Source: Vibrio sp. qd031
GTDB lineage: Bacteria; Pseudomonadota; Gammaproteobacteria; Enterobacterales; Vibrionaceae
Assembly (NCBI RefSeq): GCF_002100145.1
Contig: NZ_JXQD01000009.1
Span: 1-64,000, forward strand
Reading direction: 5' to 3'
DNA length: 64,000 nt
This document shows positions 36,746 through 48,193 of this stretch, piece by piece. Each line of letters starts with the position of its first letter. Within the stretch, counting starts at the first letter, position 1. The position numbers and the translations under genes are program-made. Under the pieces are notes generated by a model that saw only the letters and a program-made list of their open reading frames with translations, was not told where the DNA came from and did not search any database.

Positions 36746-37279
36746 ATGTCTGATTTGACTACTATCGCACGCCCCTATGCTAAAGCAGCATTTGACTTTG
36801 CTGTAGAGAAGGGAGCGTTGGACCAATGGGGCCAAATGCTGACTTTTGCTGCAGAAGTTGCCAACAATGAACAGGTTCATGAACTTCTTACAAGTTCGAC
36901 TTCAGCCAATAGGCTAAGTGAAATCTTTGTAGCAGTGTGTGGCGACCAAGTTGATGAGCACGGTCAAAACTTTATTAAAGTGATGGCTGAGAATGGCCGA
37001 TTAGAGGCCCTTCCTGATGTATGTGCACAATTTATTGTGCTTAAGCAAGAGCTTGAAAAAGAGATCGACGTAGATATTACTTCTGCCGCTGTTCTCTCAG
37101 ACGAGCAAAAAGCAAACATCAGCAGCAAACTTGAGCAGCGTCTAGAACGCAAAGTTAAGCTGAATTGCAGTGTAGATGAGACCCTACTTGGTGGGGTTAT
37201 TATTCGAGCCGGAGACTTAGTCATTGATAGCTCAGCCCGAGGTCAACTCGGTCGTCTGAGTGACGCTTTGAAGTCTTAA
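36746..37279 (+). CDS. atpH: ATP synthase subunit delta
   Basis: 177 aa soluble subunit joining the F1 head to the b stalk (E. coli 177 aa). Begins with the family pattern TIARPYAKAAFDFAVEKGAL; the C-terminal part has LLGGVIIRAGDLVIDSSARGQL. It lies 14 bp after atpF and 12 bp before atpA. Confidence 0.96.
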   Translation: MSDLTTIARPYAKAAFDFAVEKGALDQWGQMLTFAAEVANNEQVHELLTSSTSANRLSEIFVAVCGDQVDEHGQNFIKVMAENGRLEALPDVCAQFIVLKQELEKEIDVDITSAAVLSDEQKANISSKLEQRLERKVKLNCSVDETLLGGVIIRAGDLVIDSSARGQLGRLSDALKS

Positions 37280-37291
37280 TGGGGATTGAAA

Positions 37292-38833
37292 ATGCAACTT
37301 AATTCCACGGAAATTAGCGATCTAATCAAACAACGTATCGAGTCATTCGAAGTTGTTAGTGAAGCTCGCAATGAAGGCACTATCGTTTCGGTAAGCGATG
37401 GTATCATTCGTATCCATGGCCTTGCAGATGTAATGCAAGGTGAAATGATTGAATTACCGGGTGGCCGTTACGCGCTAGCACTTAACCTCGAGCGTGACTC
37501 GGTAGGTGCTGTTGTAATGGGACCATATGCCGACCTTAAGGAAGGCACAAAAGTAACTGGTACAGGTCGTATCCTTGAAGTGCCTGTGGGTCCAGAGATG
37601 CTTGGTCGTGTGGTAAACACGCTAGGTGAGCCAATTGATGGTAAAGGTCCAATCGATGCGAAATTATCTTCGCCAATCGAAGTGATTGCACCAGGGGTTA
37701 TCGATCGTAAATCGGTTGATCAGCCTGTCCAAACTGGCTACAAATCTGTTGACTCAATGATCCCAATCGGCCGTGGCCAGCGTGAGCTGATCATCGGTGA
37801 CCGTCAAACTGGTAAAACAGCAATGGCGATCGATGCGATCATTAACCAGAAAAACTCTGGTATCTTCTCTATCTACGTAGCAATCGGCCAAAAAGCGTCG
37901 ACTATTGCTAACGTAGTACGCAAACTGGAAGAGCACGATGCACTGAAGAACACTATTGTAGTGGTTGCTTCTGCGTCTGAATCTGCTGCACTACAATACC
38001 TAGCGCCTTACGCTGGTTGTGCAATGGGTGAGTACTTCCGTGATCGCGGTGAAGATGCTCTTATCGTATACGATGACTTGTCTAAACAAGCTGTTGCTTA
38101 CCGTCAAATTTCACTATTGCTTAAGCGTCCACCAGGTCGTGAAGCATTCCCTGGTGATGTTTTCTACCTCCACTCTCGTCTTCTAGAGCGTGCTGCACGT
38201 GTAAGTGAGCACTACGTTGAGACGTTCACCAATGGTGAAGTGAAAGGTAAAACCGGTTCTCTAACGGCACTGCCAATTATCGAAACCCAAGCGGGTGACG
38301 TATCGGCATTCGTACCGACCAACGTTATCTCTATCACCGATGGCCAGATCTTCTTGCAAACTGAACTATTCAACTCAGGCATCCGTCCTGCGGTAGACCC
38401 GGGTATCTCGGTATCTCGTGTTGGTGGTGCAGCGCAAACTAAGATCATTAAGAAACTGTCTGGTGGTATCCGTACAGCACTTGCTGCGTACCGTGAACTT
38501 GCTGCGTTTGCTCAGTTCTCATCTGACCTAGATGAAGCGACTAAGAAGCAGTTAGACCACGGTCAGAAAGTAACTGAGCTAATGAAGCAGAAGCAGTACG
38601 CTCCAATGTCTGTTTTTGACCAAGCTCTGGTTATCTTCGCAGTAGAGCGTGGTTACCTAGAAAGTGTAGAACTGAACAAGCTTCTAGACTTTGAAGCGGC
38701 GTTGCTATCGTTTGCTCGTGCACAGTACGCTGATCTTGCGACTGAAATCGACCAAACTGGTGCTTATAACGATGACATCGAAGCTGGTCTTAAAAAGCTG
38801 GTCGATGAGTTTGTAGCAACCCAAACTTGGTAA
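37292..38833 (+). CDS. atpA: ATP synthase subunit alpha
   Basis: 513 aa, same as E. coli. Non-catalytic nucleotide-binding F1 subunit with P-loop [13 protein letters not shown] (~residues 169-181) and the family signature [11 protein letters not shown]. The ATG at 37292 gives [14 protein letters not shown], the standard start, with GGGG seven to ten bases upstream. Confidence 0.98.
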   Translation: MQLNSTEISDLIKQRIESFEVVSEARNEGTIVSVSDGIIRIHGLADVMQGEMIELPGGRYALALNLERDSVGAVVMGPYADLKEGTKVTGTGRILEVPVGPEMLGRVVNTLGEPIDGKGPIDAKLSSPIEVIAPGVIDRKSVDQPVQTGYKSVDSMIPIGRGQRELIIGDRQTGKTAMAIDAIINQKNSGIFSIYVAIGQKASTIANVVRKLEEHDALKNTIVVVASASESAALQYLAPYAGCAMGEYFRDRGEDALIVYDDLSKQAVAYRQISLLLKRPPGREAFPGDVFYLHSRLLERAARVSEHYVETFTNGEVKGKTGSLTALPIIETQAGDVSAFVPTNVISITDGQIFLQTELFNSGIRPAVDPGISVSRVGGAAQTKIIKKLSGGIRTALAAYRELAAFAQFSSDLDEATKKQLDHGQKVTELMKQKQYAPMSVFDQALVIFAVERGYLESVELNKLLDFEAALLSFARAQYADLATEIDQTGAYNDDIEAGLKKLVDEFVATQTW

Positions 38834-38874
38834 AGGTGAGTGACAGAAATTGTCACTCCTAATGGAGAGTAACA

Positions 38875-39741
38875 ATGGCCGGCGCAAAAGAGATACGTAA
38901 TAAAATCGGTAGTGTGAAAAGCACTCAGAAAATTACGAAAGCGATGGAAATGGTAGCCGCTTCAAAAATGCGTCGTAGTAACGATGCAATGGAAGCGTCT
39001 CGTCCATACGCGACAACTATGCGTAAAGTGATCGGTCACATAGCTAATGCAAGTCTAGAGTACAAACATCCGTACCTAGAGGAGCGTGAAGCTAAGCGAG
39101 TGGGTTACATCATTGTGTCTACGGACCGTGGATTGTGTGGTGGTTTGAACATCAACCTTTTTAAAAAGGCGATGATCGACATGCAAGAATGGAAAGAGAA
39201 CGGTGCTGAAATCGAACTGGCTGTTATTGGTTCTAAAGCAACCGCCTTCTTCAACAACAGTGGCGCGAAAGTGGCAGCACAGGTATCGGGACTTGGTGAT
39301 GAACCAAGCCTTGAAGACTTGATTGGTTCTGTCGGCGTGATGCTAGAGAAATACAACGAAGAAGAGCTGGATCGTCTATATGTGGTGTATAACAGCTTTG
39401 TTAACACAATGACGCAAGAACCAACGATCGATCAATTACTGCCTTTGCCTAAATCAGATAGCGAAGAAATGCAACGCGATCATGCATGGGATTACATCTA
39501 TGAGCCTGAGCCTAAGGTTCTACTCGACGCACTGTTGTTGCGTTACGTAGAGTCACAGGTGTACCAAGGTGTTGTAGAAAACCTAGCGTGTGAGCAAGCA
39601 GCTCGAATGATTGCCATGAAAGCTGCAACAGACAATGCATCCAACCTCATCGATGAGTTAGAGCTTGTGTATAACAAGGCGCGTCAAGCGGCGATTACAC
39701 AAGAACTGTCAGAGATTGTGAGTGGCGCAGCAGCGGTTTAA
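38875..39741 (+). CDS. atpG: ATP synthase subunit gamma
   Basis: 288 aa central rotor shaft. N-terminal helix [20 protein letters not shown] and C-terminal [24 protein letters not shown] pack as the coiled coil inside the alpha3-beta3 ring; the middle has [18 protein letters not shown] lies before the ATG. Between atpA and atpG in the operon order. Confidence 0.97.
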   Translation: MAGAKEIRNKIGSVKSTQKITKAMEMVAASKMRRSNDAMEASRPYATTMRKVIGHIANASLEYKHPYLEEREAKRVGYIIVSTDRGLCGGLNINLFKKAMIDMQEWKENGAEIELAVIGSKATAFFNNSGAKVAAQVSGLGDEPSLEDLIGSVGVMLEKYNEEELDRLYVVYNSFVNTMTQEPTIDQLLPLPKSDSEEMQRDHAWDYIYEPEPKVLLDALLLRYVESQVYQGVVENLACEQAARMIAMKAATDNASNLIDELELVYNKARQAAITQELSEIVSGAAAV

Positions 39742-39747
39742 GCTTAG

Positions 39748-41175
<1,428 letters not shown>

Positions 41176-41193
41176 GGCTAATTAGGAGGCGAT

Positions 41194-41616
41194 ATGGCAG
41201 CAATAACCTTTCACCTAGATGTGGTTAGCGCAGAAGAGAAACTGTTCTCAGGTCGCGTTGAAACCTTTCAGGTGACCGGTAGCGAAGGTGAACTTGGTAT
41301 TTTCCATGGTCATACTCCGCTGCTGACCGCTATTGAGCCTGGTATGGTGCGCATTGTTAAGCAGCACGGCCACGAAGAGTTCATTTATGTCTCTGGTGGT
41401 ATGGTAGAAGTTCAGCCTGGTACATCAACTGTACTGGCTGATACCGCTATCCGTGGTGAAGAACTAGACGCAGCGAAAGCAGAAGAAGCCAAACGCAAAG
41501 CTGTGGAGAATATCCAAAATCAGCATGGCGATATGGACTTTGCTCAAGCGGCCAGTGAACTGGCTAAAGCCATTGCTCAGCTTCGAGTAATCGAGTTGAC
41601 CAAGCGCGGTCGTTAA
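41194..41616 (+). CDS. atpC: ATP synthase subunit epsilon
   Basis: 140 aa (E. coli 139). N-terminal beta-sandwich ([34 protein letters not shown]) and C-terminal two-helix regulatory domain that can block rotation. AGGAGG lies seven bases before the ATG. Last gene of the atp operon, closed by a strong terminator. Confidence 0.97.
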   Translation: MAAITFHLDVVSAEEKLFSGRVETFQVTGSEGELGIFHGHTPLLTAIEPGMVRIVKQHGHEEFIYVSGGMVEVQPGTSTVLADTAIRGEELDAAKAEEAKRKAVENIQNQHGDMDFAQAASELAKAIAQLRVIELTKRGR

Positions 41617-41640
41617 TCGTTTTTGATTAATGATTGAGAA

Positions 41641-41666
41641 AAAGGCAGCCGGAAGGCTGCCTTTTT
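41641..41666 (+). terminator. Rho-independent terminator of the atp operon
   Basis: Ten-pair perfect stem AAAGGCAGCC / GGCTGCCTTT with a GGAA tetraloop, followed by T. 25 bp after atpC. Confidence 0.92.
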
Positions 41667-41757
41667 GTTTATTTGCATTGCGAATTTTTTCCCGATACTT
41701 AATTGCGTGAGTAATTTTGTGTACACTTCTGAAAGAGTAAATTATTAGGGAAACATC

Positions 41758-43119
41758 ATGAAATTCAGTGCTGTGATATTGGCTGCAGGGAAGGGTACGC
41801 GCATGTACTCAAACAAACCGAAGGTTTTGCATACCTTGGCAGGAAAACCGATGGCCAAGCATGTGATCGACACATGCGTTAGCTTAGGTGCCAACAATAT
41901 CCACTTGGTTTATGGTCACGGCGGTGAGCAGATGAAGTCTGAACTCGGAAGTGAGCCAGTCAATTGGGTGCTGCAGCAAGATCAACTGGGTACAGGTCAC
42001 GCGGTGGATCAAGCATCATCACGTTTTGAAGATGACGAAAAAATCCTAGTTCTTTATGGTGATGTACCGCTGATTTCTGAAGAGACCATCGAAAACCTTT
42101 TGGAAGCCCAGCCAACGGGCGGCATTGCGCTGCTAACGGTTGAGTTGGATAATCCGATGGGTTATGGCCGCATAGTACGTCGAAATGGCCCTGTGGTAGC
42201 GATTGTCGAGCAAAAAGACGCAACCGATGAGCAGAAGCTTATTAAGGAAATTAATACGGGAGTGCTTGCGGCTACAGGCAAAGATCTAAAGCGTTGGCTC
42301 TCTGGGTTAAACAATAACAATGCTCAAGGTGAATATTACCTCACCGATGTGATTGCGGCGGCACACGCGGAAGGACATGCGGTTGAAGCGGTTCATCCAA
42401 TGAGTAAAATCGAAGTCGAAGGCGTGAATGACCGCGCACAACTGGCTCGATTAGAACGTGCATACCAGTCATTTAAAGCTCAAACCCTGTTGGAGCAGGG
42501 GGTTATGCTTCGCGATCCATCTCGATTTGATATCCGTGGCACACTGCAGTGCGGTATGGATTGTGAAATTGATACCAATGTGATTATCGAAGGCAATGTT
42601 ACCCTTGGGGATAACGTGTTTATTGGCACAGGGTCTGTGCTCATTGATTGCGAAATCGATGACAATACAATCATAAAGCCATACAGCATTATTGAACAAG
42701 CAACCGTAGCGGAAGATTGCACAGTTGGTCCTTTTGCTCGACTTCGACCAGGCGCGGAAATGCGTGACAATTCTCATGTAGGGAATTTTGTCGAAATGAA
42801 AAACGCTCGATTGGGTGAAGGCTCTAAAGCAAACCATTTGACCTATTTGGGTGATTCCGAAATAGGCCAAAGAACCAATATTGGTGCTGGTACCATTACT
42901 TGTAACTATGATGGTGCGAACAAGCATAAAACCATTATTGGTAATGATGTGTTTGTCGGCTCAGACAGCCAAATTGTCGCACCGGTTACCATTGCCGACG
43001 GCGCTACAATTGGCGCGGGTACAACATTGACCAAAGACGTTGATCAAGGTGAGCTTGTGATCACCCGAGCGAAAGAACGCAAAATATCCGGCTGGGAAAG
43101 ACCCGTTAAGATAAAATAG
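41758..43119 (+). CDS. glmU: Bifunctional UDP-GlcNAc pyrophosphorylase / GlcN-1-P acetyltransferase GlmU
   Basis: 453 aa (E. coli 456). It acetylates glucosamine-1-phosphate and then forms UDP-GlcNAc for peptidoglycan and LPS. N-terminal uridyltransferase domain (~1-227) with [19 protein letters not shown]-terminal left-handed beta-helix of hexapeptide repeats (~250-440; [33 protein letters not shown]). It follows the atp operon after a terminator, the same neighbourhood as in E. coli, where glmS comes next; glmS is not here. Confidence 0.97.
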   Translation: MKFSAVILAAGKGTRMYSNKPKVLHTLAGKPMAKHVIDTCVSLGANNIHLVYGHGGEQMKSELGSEPVNWVLQQDQLGTGHAVDQASSRFEDDEKILVLYGDVPLISEETIENLLEAQPTGGIALLTVELDNPMGYGRIVRRNGPVVAIVEQKDATDEQKLIKEINTGVLAATGKDLKRWLSGLNNNNAQGEYYLTDVIAAAHAEGHAVEAVHPMSKIEVEGVNDRAQLARLERAYQSFKAQTLLEQGVMLRDPSRFDIRGTLQCGMDCEIDTNVIIEGNVTLGDNVFIGTGSVLIDCEIDDNTIIKPYSIIEQATVAEDCTVGPFARLRPGAEMRDNSHVGNFVEMKNARLGEGSKANHLTYLGDSEIGQRTNIGAGTITCNYDGANKHKTIIGNDVFVGSDSQIVAPVTIADGATIGAGTTLTKDVDQGELVITRAKERKISGWERPVKIK

Positions 43120-43139
43120 TCCTTTGTAGCCAAATCATA

Positions 43140-43169
43140 AAGCCACCAAGTTGTTAAGGTGGCTTTTTT
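43140..43169 (+). terminator. Rho-independent terminator of glmU
   Basis: AAGCCACC / GGTGGCTT eight-pair stem with a ten-base loop, followed by T. 20 bp after glmU. Confidence 0.85.
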
Positions 43170-43222
43170 GTACTATTTTTGCTATACAGAACGAAATATT
43201 GTTTCTTGGTCAAGGATGATGC

Positions 43223-44881
43223 ATGACGAGTATTATTGATAAAAAGTGGCAGCTATTCCCCATAATCACTTTGATTGTCACAATGTTGTTAGGACTAAAT
43301 TATTTTAAAGTCACATTAGAGAAGTGGGTAGAAGCTAGTATGACGGGCTACTCGCAATCGCTTCTGTCGGACATTATCTATGAGATAGAAGAGGATAATC
43401 CAGACTTCCTAACGATATCCATCGATGAATATATTGGGCAGCTAACTCAAGCGTCGGCCGATCAACGTATCACAGTCATTGATCCTAACGGTAGAGTCGT
43501 TGGTGACTCCTCACTGTCATCACGTGCAATATCGGATTTAGATAATCATGGTAACAGACCCGAATTTAATCAAGCGTGGGAAGAGGGGTATGGTAAATCT
43601 ATTCGATACAGCGAGACCCAGCAAGTTGACTTACTTTACGTAGCGAAAAAATTGTATGTATCAGGCAATGAATATGTGATCCGTCTATCCCTACCTATGC
43701 ATCTTCTAGGCAAAATGGCGCAACACTTAATGGCGATTTTGGTGGTGCTTGCAATAGTCAGCATTGCATTATTGGCGACATCGTCGTTTATCAGCAACCG
43801 TCAAATTAACGCACGAGTGCAAAAAGAGCAGGGATTGCAAGAGGAACGCATTGCGCAACGAACTTACGAAATCGAATTGTTACACCGATTGGCGAATATG
43901 CTCGCGGCGTGTAAATCAATAAGCGAAGCGCAAGATGTGGTTGCTGATCTGATCCCTAGAATACTTGGAGACATCAATGGTAGTGTTGCCATCATGCGCT
44001 CATCACGCAACCTATTGGAAGTTAAACTAGATTGGGGTCAGCCTTGGCCAGCCGCTCATGCTTATGCACCAGAAGAGTGTTGGTCACTACGCAAGGGCAA
44101 ATTTCATCTGACTAACGATGATTTCCATTGTATCTCATGCGCGCACATGAGCGCTGTTGGGGATGATCAAACGATGTGTATCCCATTGACTGCGCACGGA
44201 AGTACGATAGGTATGTTGCACTTGTACTTTGGTGAACCCAATGTATCGGTAGATAAACATACGAGACAGTTGGCGTTTACGGTTGCTGAGCATTTAGGTT
44301 TGGCGTTAGCGAACCTTAACATGCAAGATAAACTGCGTTTCCAAGCGGTAAGTGATCCACTGACAGGACTATACAATCGCAGACACTTTGAAGAGCAACT
44401 GGACATGGCTTTATTGAACGCAGAGCGCGAAGGTGAAGAGATGTCACTGTTGATGTTAGACCTTGACCACTTTAAGCGATTCAATGACAACTTTGGTCAT
44501 GATGCTGGAGATTATGTTCTCAAAACCATTAGTAATTTATTGGTAGAACATGCTTCAAGCGATGATATTGTATGCCGACTAGGCGGGGAAGAGCTGGCGA
44601 TAATAGTGCCTAATACCGACGCTGAGCAAGCGCTAACTTATGCTAAAAATATTTGTGTGAAAGTGCGCGAATTACACTTAGAGATGAAAGGGTTATCTTT
44701 AGGGCGTTTAGGCGTATCGATAGGTGTTGCTCAAGCCCCCACTGATTCCAATGACGCTGAACAACTGATCAAGTGCGCGGATATAGCTTTGTATGATGCG
44801 AAGGAGCAAGGGCGTGATAGAGCAATAAATTACGCAGATAGCCTTGAGCAAAAGAAGAAAGCCCAGCTCACAAGTGTTTAG
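43223..44881 (+). CDS. Membrane diguanylate cyclase with periplasmic sensor and GAF-like region
   Basis: 552 aa. Helix ~12-31, periplasmic sensor ~32-168 (RITVIDPNGRVVGDS and IRLSLPMHLL suggest a Cache/PAS-like fold), helix ~170-192, a short coiled linker, a GAF-like domain ~215-370 with clustered cysteines (CWSL, CISCAHM, TMCIPL), then GGDEF. The cyclase signatures DPLTGLYNRRHFEEQL, LLMLDLDHFKRFNDNFGHDAGD and CRLGGEELAIIV (GGEEL at ~454-458) indicate an active enzyme. The RxxD inhibition site is not conserved (SSDD). AAGGA is seven bases before the ATG. Single gene between two terminators. Confidence 0.87.
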   Translation: MTSIIDKKWQLFPIITLIVTMLLGLNYFKVTLEKWVEASMTGYSQSLLSDIIYEIEEDNPDFLTISIDEYIGQLTQASADQRITVIDPNGRVVGDSSLSSRAISDLDNHGNRPEFNQAWEEGYGKSIRYSETQQVDLLYVAKKLYVSGNEYVIRLSLPMHLLGKMAQHLMAILVVLAIVSIALLATSSFISNRQINARVQKEQGLQEERIAQRTYEIELLHRLANMLAACKSISEAQDVVADLIPRILGDINGSVAIMRSSRNLLEVKLDWGQPWPAAHAYAPEECWSLRKGKFHLTNDDFHCISCAHMSAVGDDQTMCIPLTAHGSTIGMLHLYFGEPNVSVDKHTRQLAFTVAEHLGLALANLNMQDKLRFQAVSDPLTGLYNRRHFEEQLDMALLNAEREGEEMSLLMLDLDHFKRFNDNFGHDAGDYVLKTISNLLVEHASSDDIVCRLGGEELAIIVPNTDAEQALTYAKNICVKVRELHLEMKGLSLGRLGVSIGVAQAPTDSNDAEQLIKCADIALYDAKEQGRDRAINYADSLEQKKKAQLTSV

Positions 44882-44897
44882 TTGTCTGTCTATGAAG

Positions 44898-44933
44898 AAC
44901 CAAATAGTGCACTTTAAGGCGCGCTATTTGGTT
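44898..44933. terminator. Bidirectional terminator between the GGDEF gene and the permease gene
   Basis: Thirteen-pair stem AACCAAATAGTGC / GCGCTATTTGGTT (one G-U) with a ten-base loop, centred between convergent genes. The T runs are short, so efficiency is uncertain. Confidence 0.6.
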
Positions 44934-44951
44934 ATTATTGATTGGTGTTTA

Positions 44952-45695
44952 TTAGTGACTGGGTATCGCGATACGCTTTTCCATCCAGCGCACGGCTTGC
45001 GAAACGACCAATATCAAGACTAAATACTCCAACACCAAAAACGTGTAAATCTCTAACGGTAAGTACTCGTTTACTACGAGTTCATTTGCTCGCCTGGTAA
45101 GGTCGCTCAATCCAATAACGCTAACCAGTGACGACATTTTTAGAATGTAAACAAACTGGTTTCCTAGAGGAGGCAGTATCTGTCTAAATGCTTGCGGGAA
45201 AATAACCAAACGCATCTTCTTCCAGTAACTTAATCCTAGAGACTCAGCGGCTTCGTGTTGACCTCGTGAAATTGCTTGGATACCGCCGCGAAACACCTCT
45301 GCCATAAATGCACTCTCAGCGATGGACAGTGCAATCACGCCTGCCCAGAAGTGGTTGAGTGATACATCGAGCAGTGTCGGCAACCCATAGTAAACCCATA
45401 GCAGTAGTACCAGGACAGGAATTGAACGAATGGATTCAACATACACACGGTTCACCCAGCGTAAAGGCGCGTAGGTGGAGAGCGCGGGCAGCGCTATAGC
45501 AAAGCCTAGCAACATCGCAAAGACCATGCTTAACAGTGATACAGCAATGGTATCGCCGAAACCGTTCATTAAAAACGTAAGGTTGGTTCGACCCTGCTGC
45601 GTTGATGGATCAAGTACATACCAGCCCCATTGGTAATCACTGCACCCAGTGAGAAGTAGCGGGGCAAATAAGCTAAGACGCGCTTTATTTGTCAA
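44952..45695 (-). CDS. Amino-acid-type ABC transporter permease with N-terminal lipobox
   Basis: 247 aa HisM/GlnP-like inner-membrane permease. About five helices; the EAA loop that contacts the ATPase is visible as GQHEAAESLGLSYWKKMRLV. The N-terminus is unusual: SLFAPLLLTGCSD looks like a lipoprotein signal with a lipobox (LTGC) near residue 18. The start is a TTG at 45695, with a weak AAGAG upstream; no better start precedes the lipobox. Divergent to a periplasmic binding protein gene 87 bp away, its probable partner. No ATP-binding subunit is nearby. Substrate unknown. Confidence 0.82.
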   Translation of the reverse strand: MTNKARLSLFAPLLLTGCSDYQWGWYVLDPSTQQGRTNLTFLMNGFGDTIAVSLLSMVFAMLLGFAIALPALSTYAPLRWVNRVYVESIRSIPVLVLLLWVYYGLPTLLDVSLNHFWAGVIALSIAESAFMAEVFRGGIQAISRGQHEAAESLGLSYWKKMRLVIFPQAFRQILPPLGNQFVYILKMSSLVSVIGLSDLTRRANELVVNEYLPLEIYTFLVLEYLVLILVVSQAVRWMEKRIAIPSH

Positions 45696-45782
45696 AACAG
45701 ACTCTTGTGACTAACAAATGAAAAAATAGACTGCTATGGTAACAATAACTTAACTAAAGTGCGTCAATAAAAGGAAATCGAG

Positions 45783-46556
45783 ATGAAAAAGTGGATTTTT
45801 GCATTGGGTTTAGCGGTATTGAGTGCATCTGCCGTGGCGGAGACTAGCCGTTTACAAGAGATATTAAACAGCGGAAAACTGAGAGTTGGAACCACGGGCG
45901 ATTGGAATCCTATGACTATGAAGGATCCTGCCACCAACAGTTATCGAGGGTTCGATATTGACGTCACCACAGAGTTAGCTAAGGATCTAGGCGTTGAAGT
46001 GGAGTACGTTGCGACAGATTGGAAAACCTTGGTCAACGGTATCACCGCCAATAAGTATGACATAACCGGCAGCGCGTCTTTGAATATGTCTAGAGCGAAA
46101 GTGGCAGGCTACAGTCAACCATACTTCTACCTTGCTTTTGTCCCTGTGGTGCAAAAAAAGGATCTAGAGAAATTCAGTCAATGGTCTGATTTTGATAAAG
46201 CCGACATTAAAGTGGCGGCAACTCTCGGTACGGTCCAAGAAAAAATGGTCAAAGAGTTTTTCCCAAATGCTGAGCATATTGTGATTGAAGCGCCCGCTCG
46301 TGACTTTCAGGAGCTGCTTGCTCGCCGCGCCGATGTCAGCGTAACCTCGAATGTTGAAGCCGCAACCTTGGTCACCAAATTTAGCCAATTGGCGATTGTC
46401 CCAGTGGATAAGCCGCGCAAGCCAACACCGATCTCTATGTTGCTGCCACAAAATGATCAAGTGTGGATTAATTATGTGAACCATTGGGTTGAGCTGAAGA
46501 AAACACAGGGCTTCTTTGAAGAGACGGCTCAAAAGTGGGGTCTAAAGAGTATGTAA
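45783..46556 (+). CDS. Periplasmic binding protein, family 3 (amino-acid type; PheC-like)
   Basis: 257 aa. Signal peptide MKKWIFALGLAVLSASAVA, cleaved before ETSR. The mature part has family 3 features: ILNSGKLRVGTTGDWNPMT, RGFDIDVTTELAKDLGV, and DITGSASLNMSRAKVAGYSQ. It resembles periplasmic cyclohexadienyl dehydratase (PheC), a member of the same fold, so an enzymatic role is an alternative to solute capture. Divergent from an ABC permease gene, which favours transport. AAAGGAAA lies before the ATG. Ends at a strong bidirectional terminator. Confidence 0.8.
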   Translation: MKKWIFALGLAVLSASAVAETSRLQEILNSGKLRVGTTGDWNPMTMKDPATNSYRGFDIDVTTELAKDLGVEVEYVATDWKTLVNGITANKYDITGSASLNMSRAKVAGYSQPYFYLAFVPVVQKKDLEKFSQWSDFDKADIKVAATLGTVQEKMVKEFFPNAEHIVIEAPARDFQELLARRADVSVTSNVEAATLVTKFSQLAIVPVDKPRKPTPISMLLPQNDQVWINYVNHWVELKKTQGFFEETAQKWGLKSM

Positions 46557-46583
46557 CGCTCACTGCGCGTGTGCATCGACAAA

Positions 46584-46613
46584 AAAACGGTCACCTAATG
46601 AGGTGACCGTTTT
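46584..46613. terminator. Bidirectional terminator of the binding-protein gene and the ilv operon
   Basis: Thirteen-pair perfect stem AAAACGGTCACCT / AGGTGACCGTTTT with an AATG loop. T run on the minus strand (plus 46581-46587) and TTTT on the plus strand. It lies between convergent gene ends. Confidence 0.93.
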
Positions 46614-46617
46614 ACTC

Positions 46618-48191
46618 TTATTTTAAGAAGAACTTATACGACGGGTTATCGGTTTCATCTTTAAACTGATACCCCAAGAACTCGAGGTGTTCGCTGAAGC
46701 GAATTAAATCCGTTTCACTTAACTCAAAACCACACAATACTCGGCCATAGTCAGCACCATGATTACGATAATTGAATAGGCTGATGTTCCAGTGGGTGCC
46801 CAGTGTGCTTAAAAACTTCAATAACGCGCCAGGATACTCTGGAAATTCAAAGCTAAATAACTTCTCGTGTAAGCTGTTTTTAGGTTTGCCTCCCACCATA
46901 TAGCGAACGTGCAGCTTGGCCATTTCGTCATCGGATAAATCGACAACGTCATAGCCACCCTGTTTTAGATCGCCAATGATATGATCCAGCTCGGCCTGGC
47001 CTTCTTGCAATCGAATACCGACAAAAATATTGGCACTGTCTGGATCGTTATAGCGATAGTTAAACTCGGTGACCGCTCGACCGCCAATCAGTTGGCAAAA
47101 TTCAAAAAAGGCCCCTTGACGCTCAGGAATGGTGACGGCTAACAGGCCTTCACGTTTTTCACCTAGCTCACAGCGTTCTGAAACGTAACGTAAGCCGTGG
47201 AAGTTGGTATTGGCGCCTGATAGTACTGTGGCGAGTTTTTTGTCGCACCAGTGATGGCTCTCGGCGTATTTTTTAAGCCCAGCCAGTGCAAGAGCGCCAG
47301 AAGGCTCAGCGATGGCACGGGTATCTTCAAAAATATCTTTTACCGCTGCGCATATTTCATCGCTAGAGACCGTCACATGATCGTCAATGTACTTTTGGCA
47401 AAGCCTAAACGTCTCTTCGCCAATGCGCTTAACGGCTACGCCGTCAGCAAACATACTGACTTGATCAAGCACAACAGGCTCGCCTGCGTCCAGTGCGGCT
47501 TTAAGACACGCTGAATCTTCGGGCTCTACCGCGATGACTTTCACTTCTGGCATTAACTGCTTCACCAACACAGCAACACCGGCGGCTAAGCCCCCCCCCC
47601 AACAGGGACAAAAATCGCATCTAAATGTCCGTTTTGACGGAGCATTTCCATGCCAATTGTTCCTTGACCTGCGATCACCAGTGGATGATCAAAAGGTGGG
47701 ACAAACGTATAACCATGAAGCGTAGAGAGTCTTTCTGCTTCGGCTTTCGCTTCATCAAAGTTACTGCCATGAAGCACCACTTCGCCGCCAAAACTACGAA
47801 CGGCTTCTACTTTTATGTCTGGGGTCGTTTTAGGCATCACAATGATGGTTTTTATGCCTAACTTAGTACCCGATAACGCCATACCTTGTGCGTGGTTACC
47901 CGCTGATGCGGCAATCACACCGGCTTGTTTTTGCTGTTGGTTGAGGCTCGACACCATATTGTAGGCGCCGCGCAGCTTAAACGAATGAACCGGCTGGCGG
48001 TCTTCACGCTTAATTTGTATCTGATTGCCTGTACGCTCAGATAAACGAGGCATATCCTGCAACGGTGTATCACTGGCGACTTCATATACCGGTGCACGTA
48101 GGATGTGGCGCAGATAATCTGCGCCACTGTGTGGAATATCCATCATGCGTTCATCGGTCGCGACCTCTGAATCTTCGTTCCCATTGGACAT
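46618..48191 (-). pseudogene. ilvA: Threonine ammonia-lyase IlvA, frameshifted at a G10 tract
   Basis: Biosynthetic threonine deaminase, first step of isoleucine synthesis. The frame is broken: 47586-48191 encodes the N-terminal 201 residues (PLP lysine in VHSFKLRGAY; ending VPVGGG), and 46618 to about 47590 encodes the rest, resuming at LAAGVAVLVKQLMPEVKVIAVEP, with two ACT-like regulatory domains. The break is a run of ten G on the coding strand (plus 47591-47600, C10). One more G would restore VPVGGGGLAAG, the invariant PLP-phosphate loop. No other defect is visible. It may be a sequencing error or a real slippage mutation. Last gene of ilvGMEDA; GAGGAG at the end of ilvD is its ribosome site. 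Confidence 0.9.
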
Positions 48192-48193
48192 GA

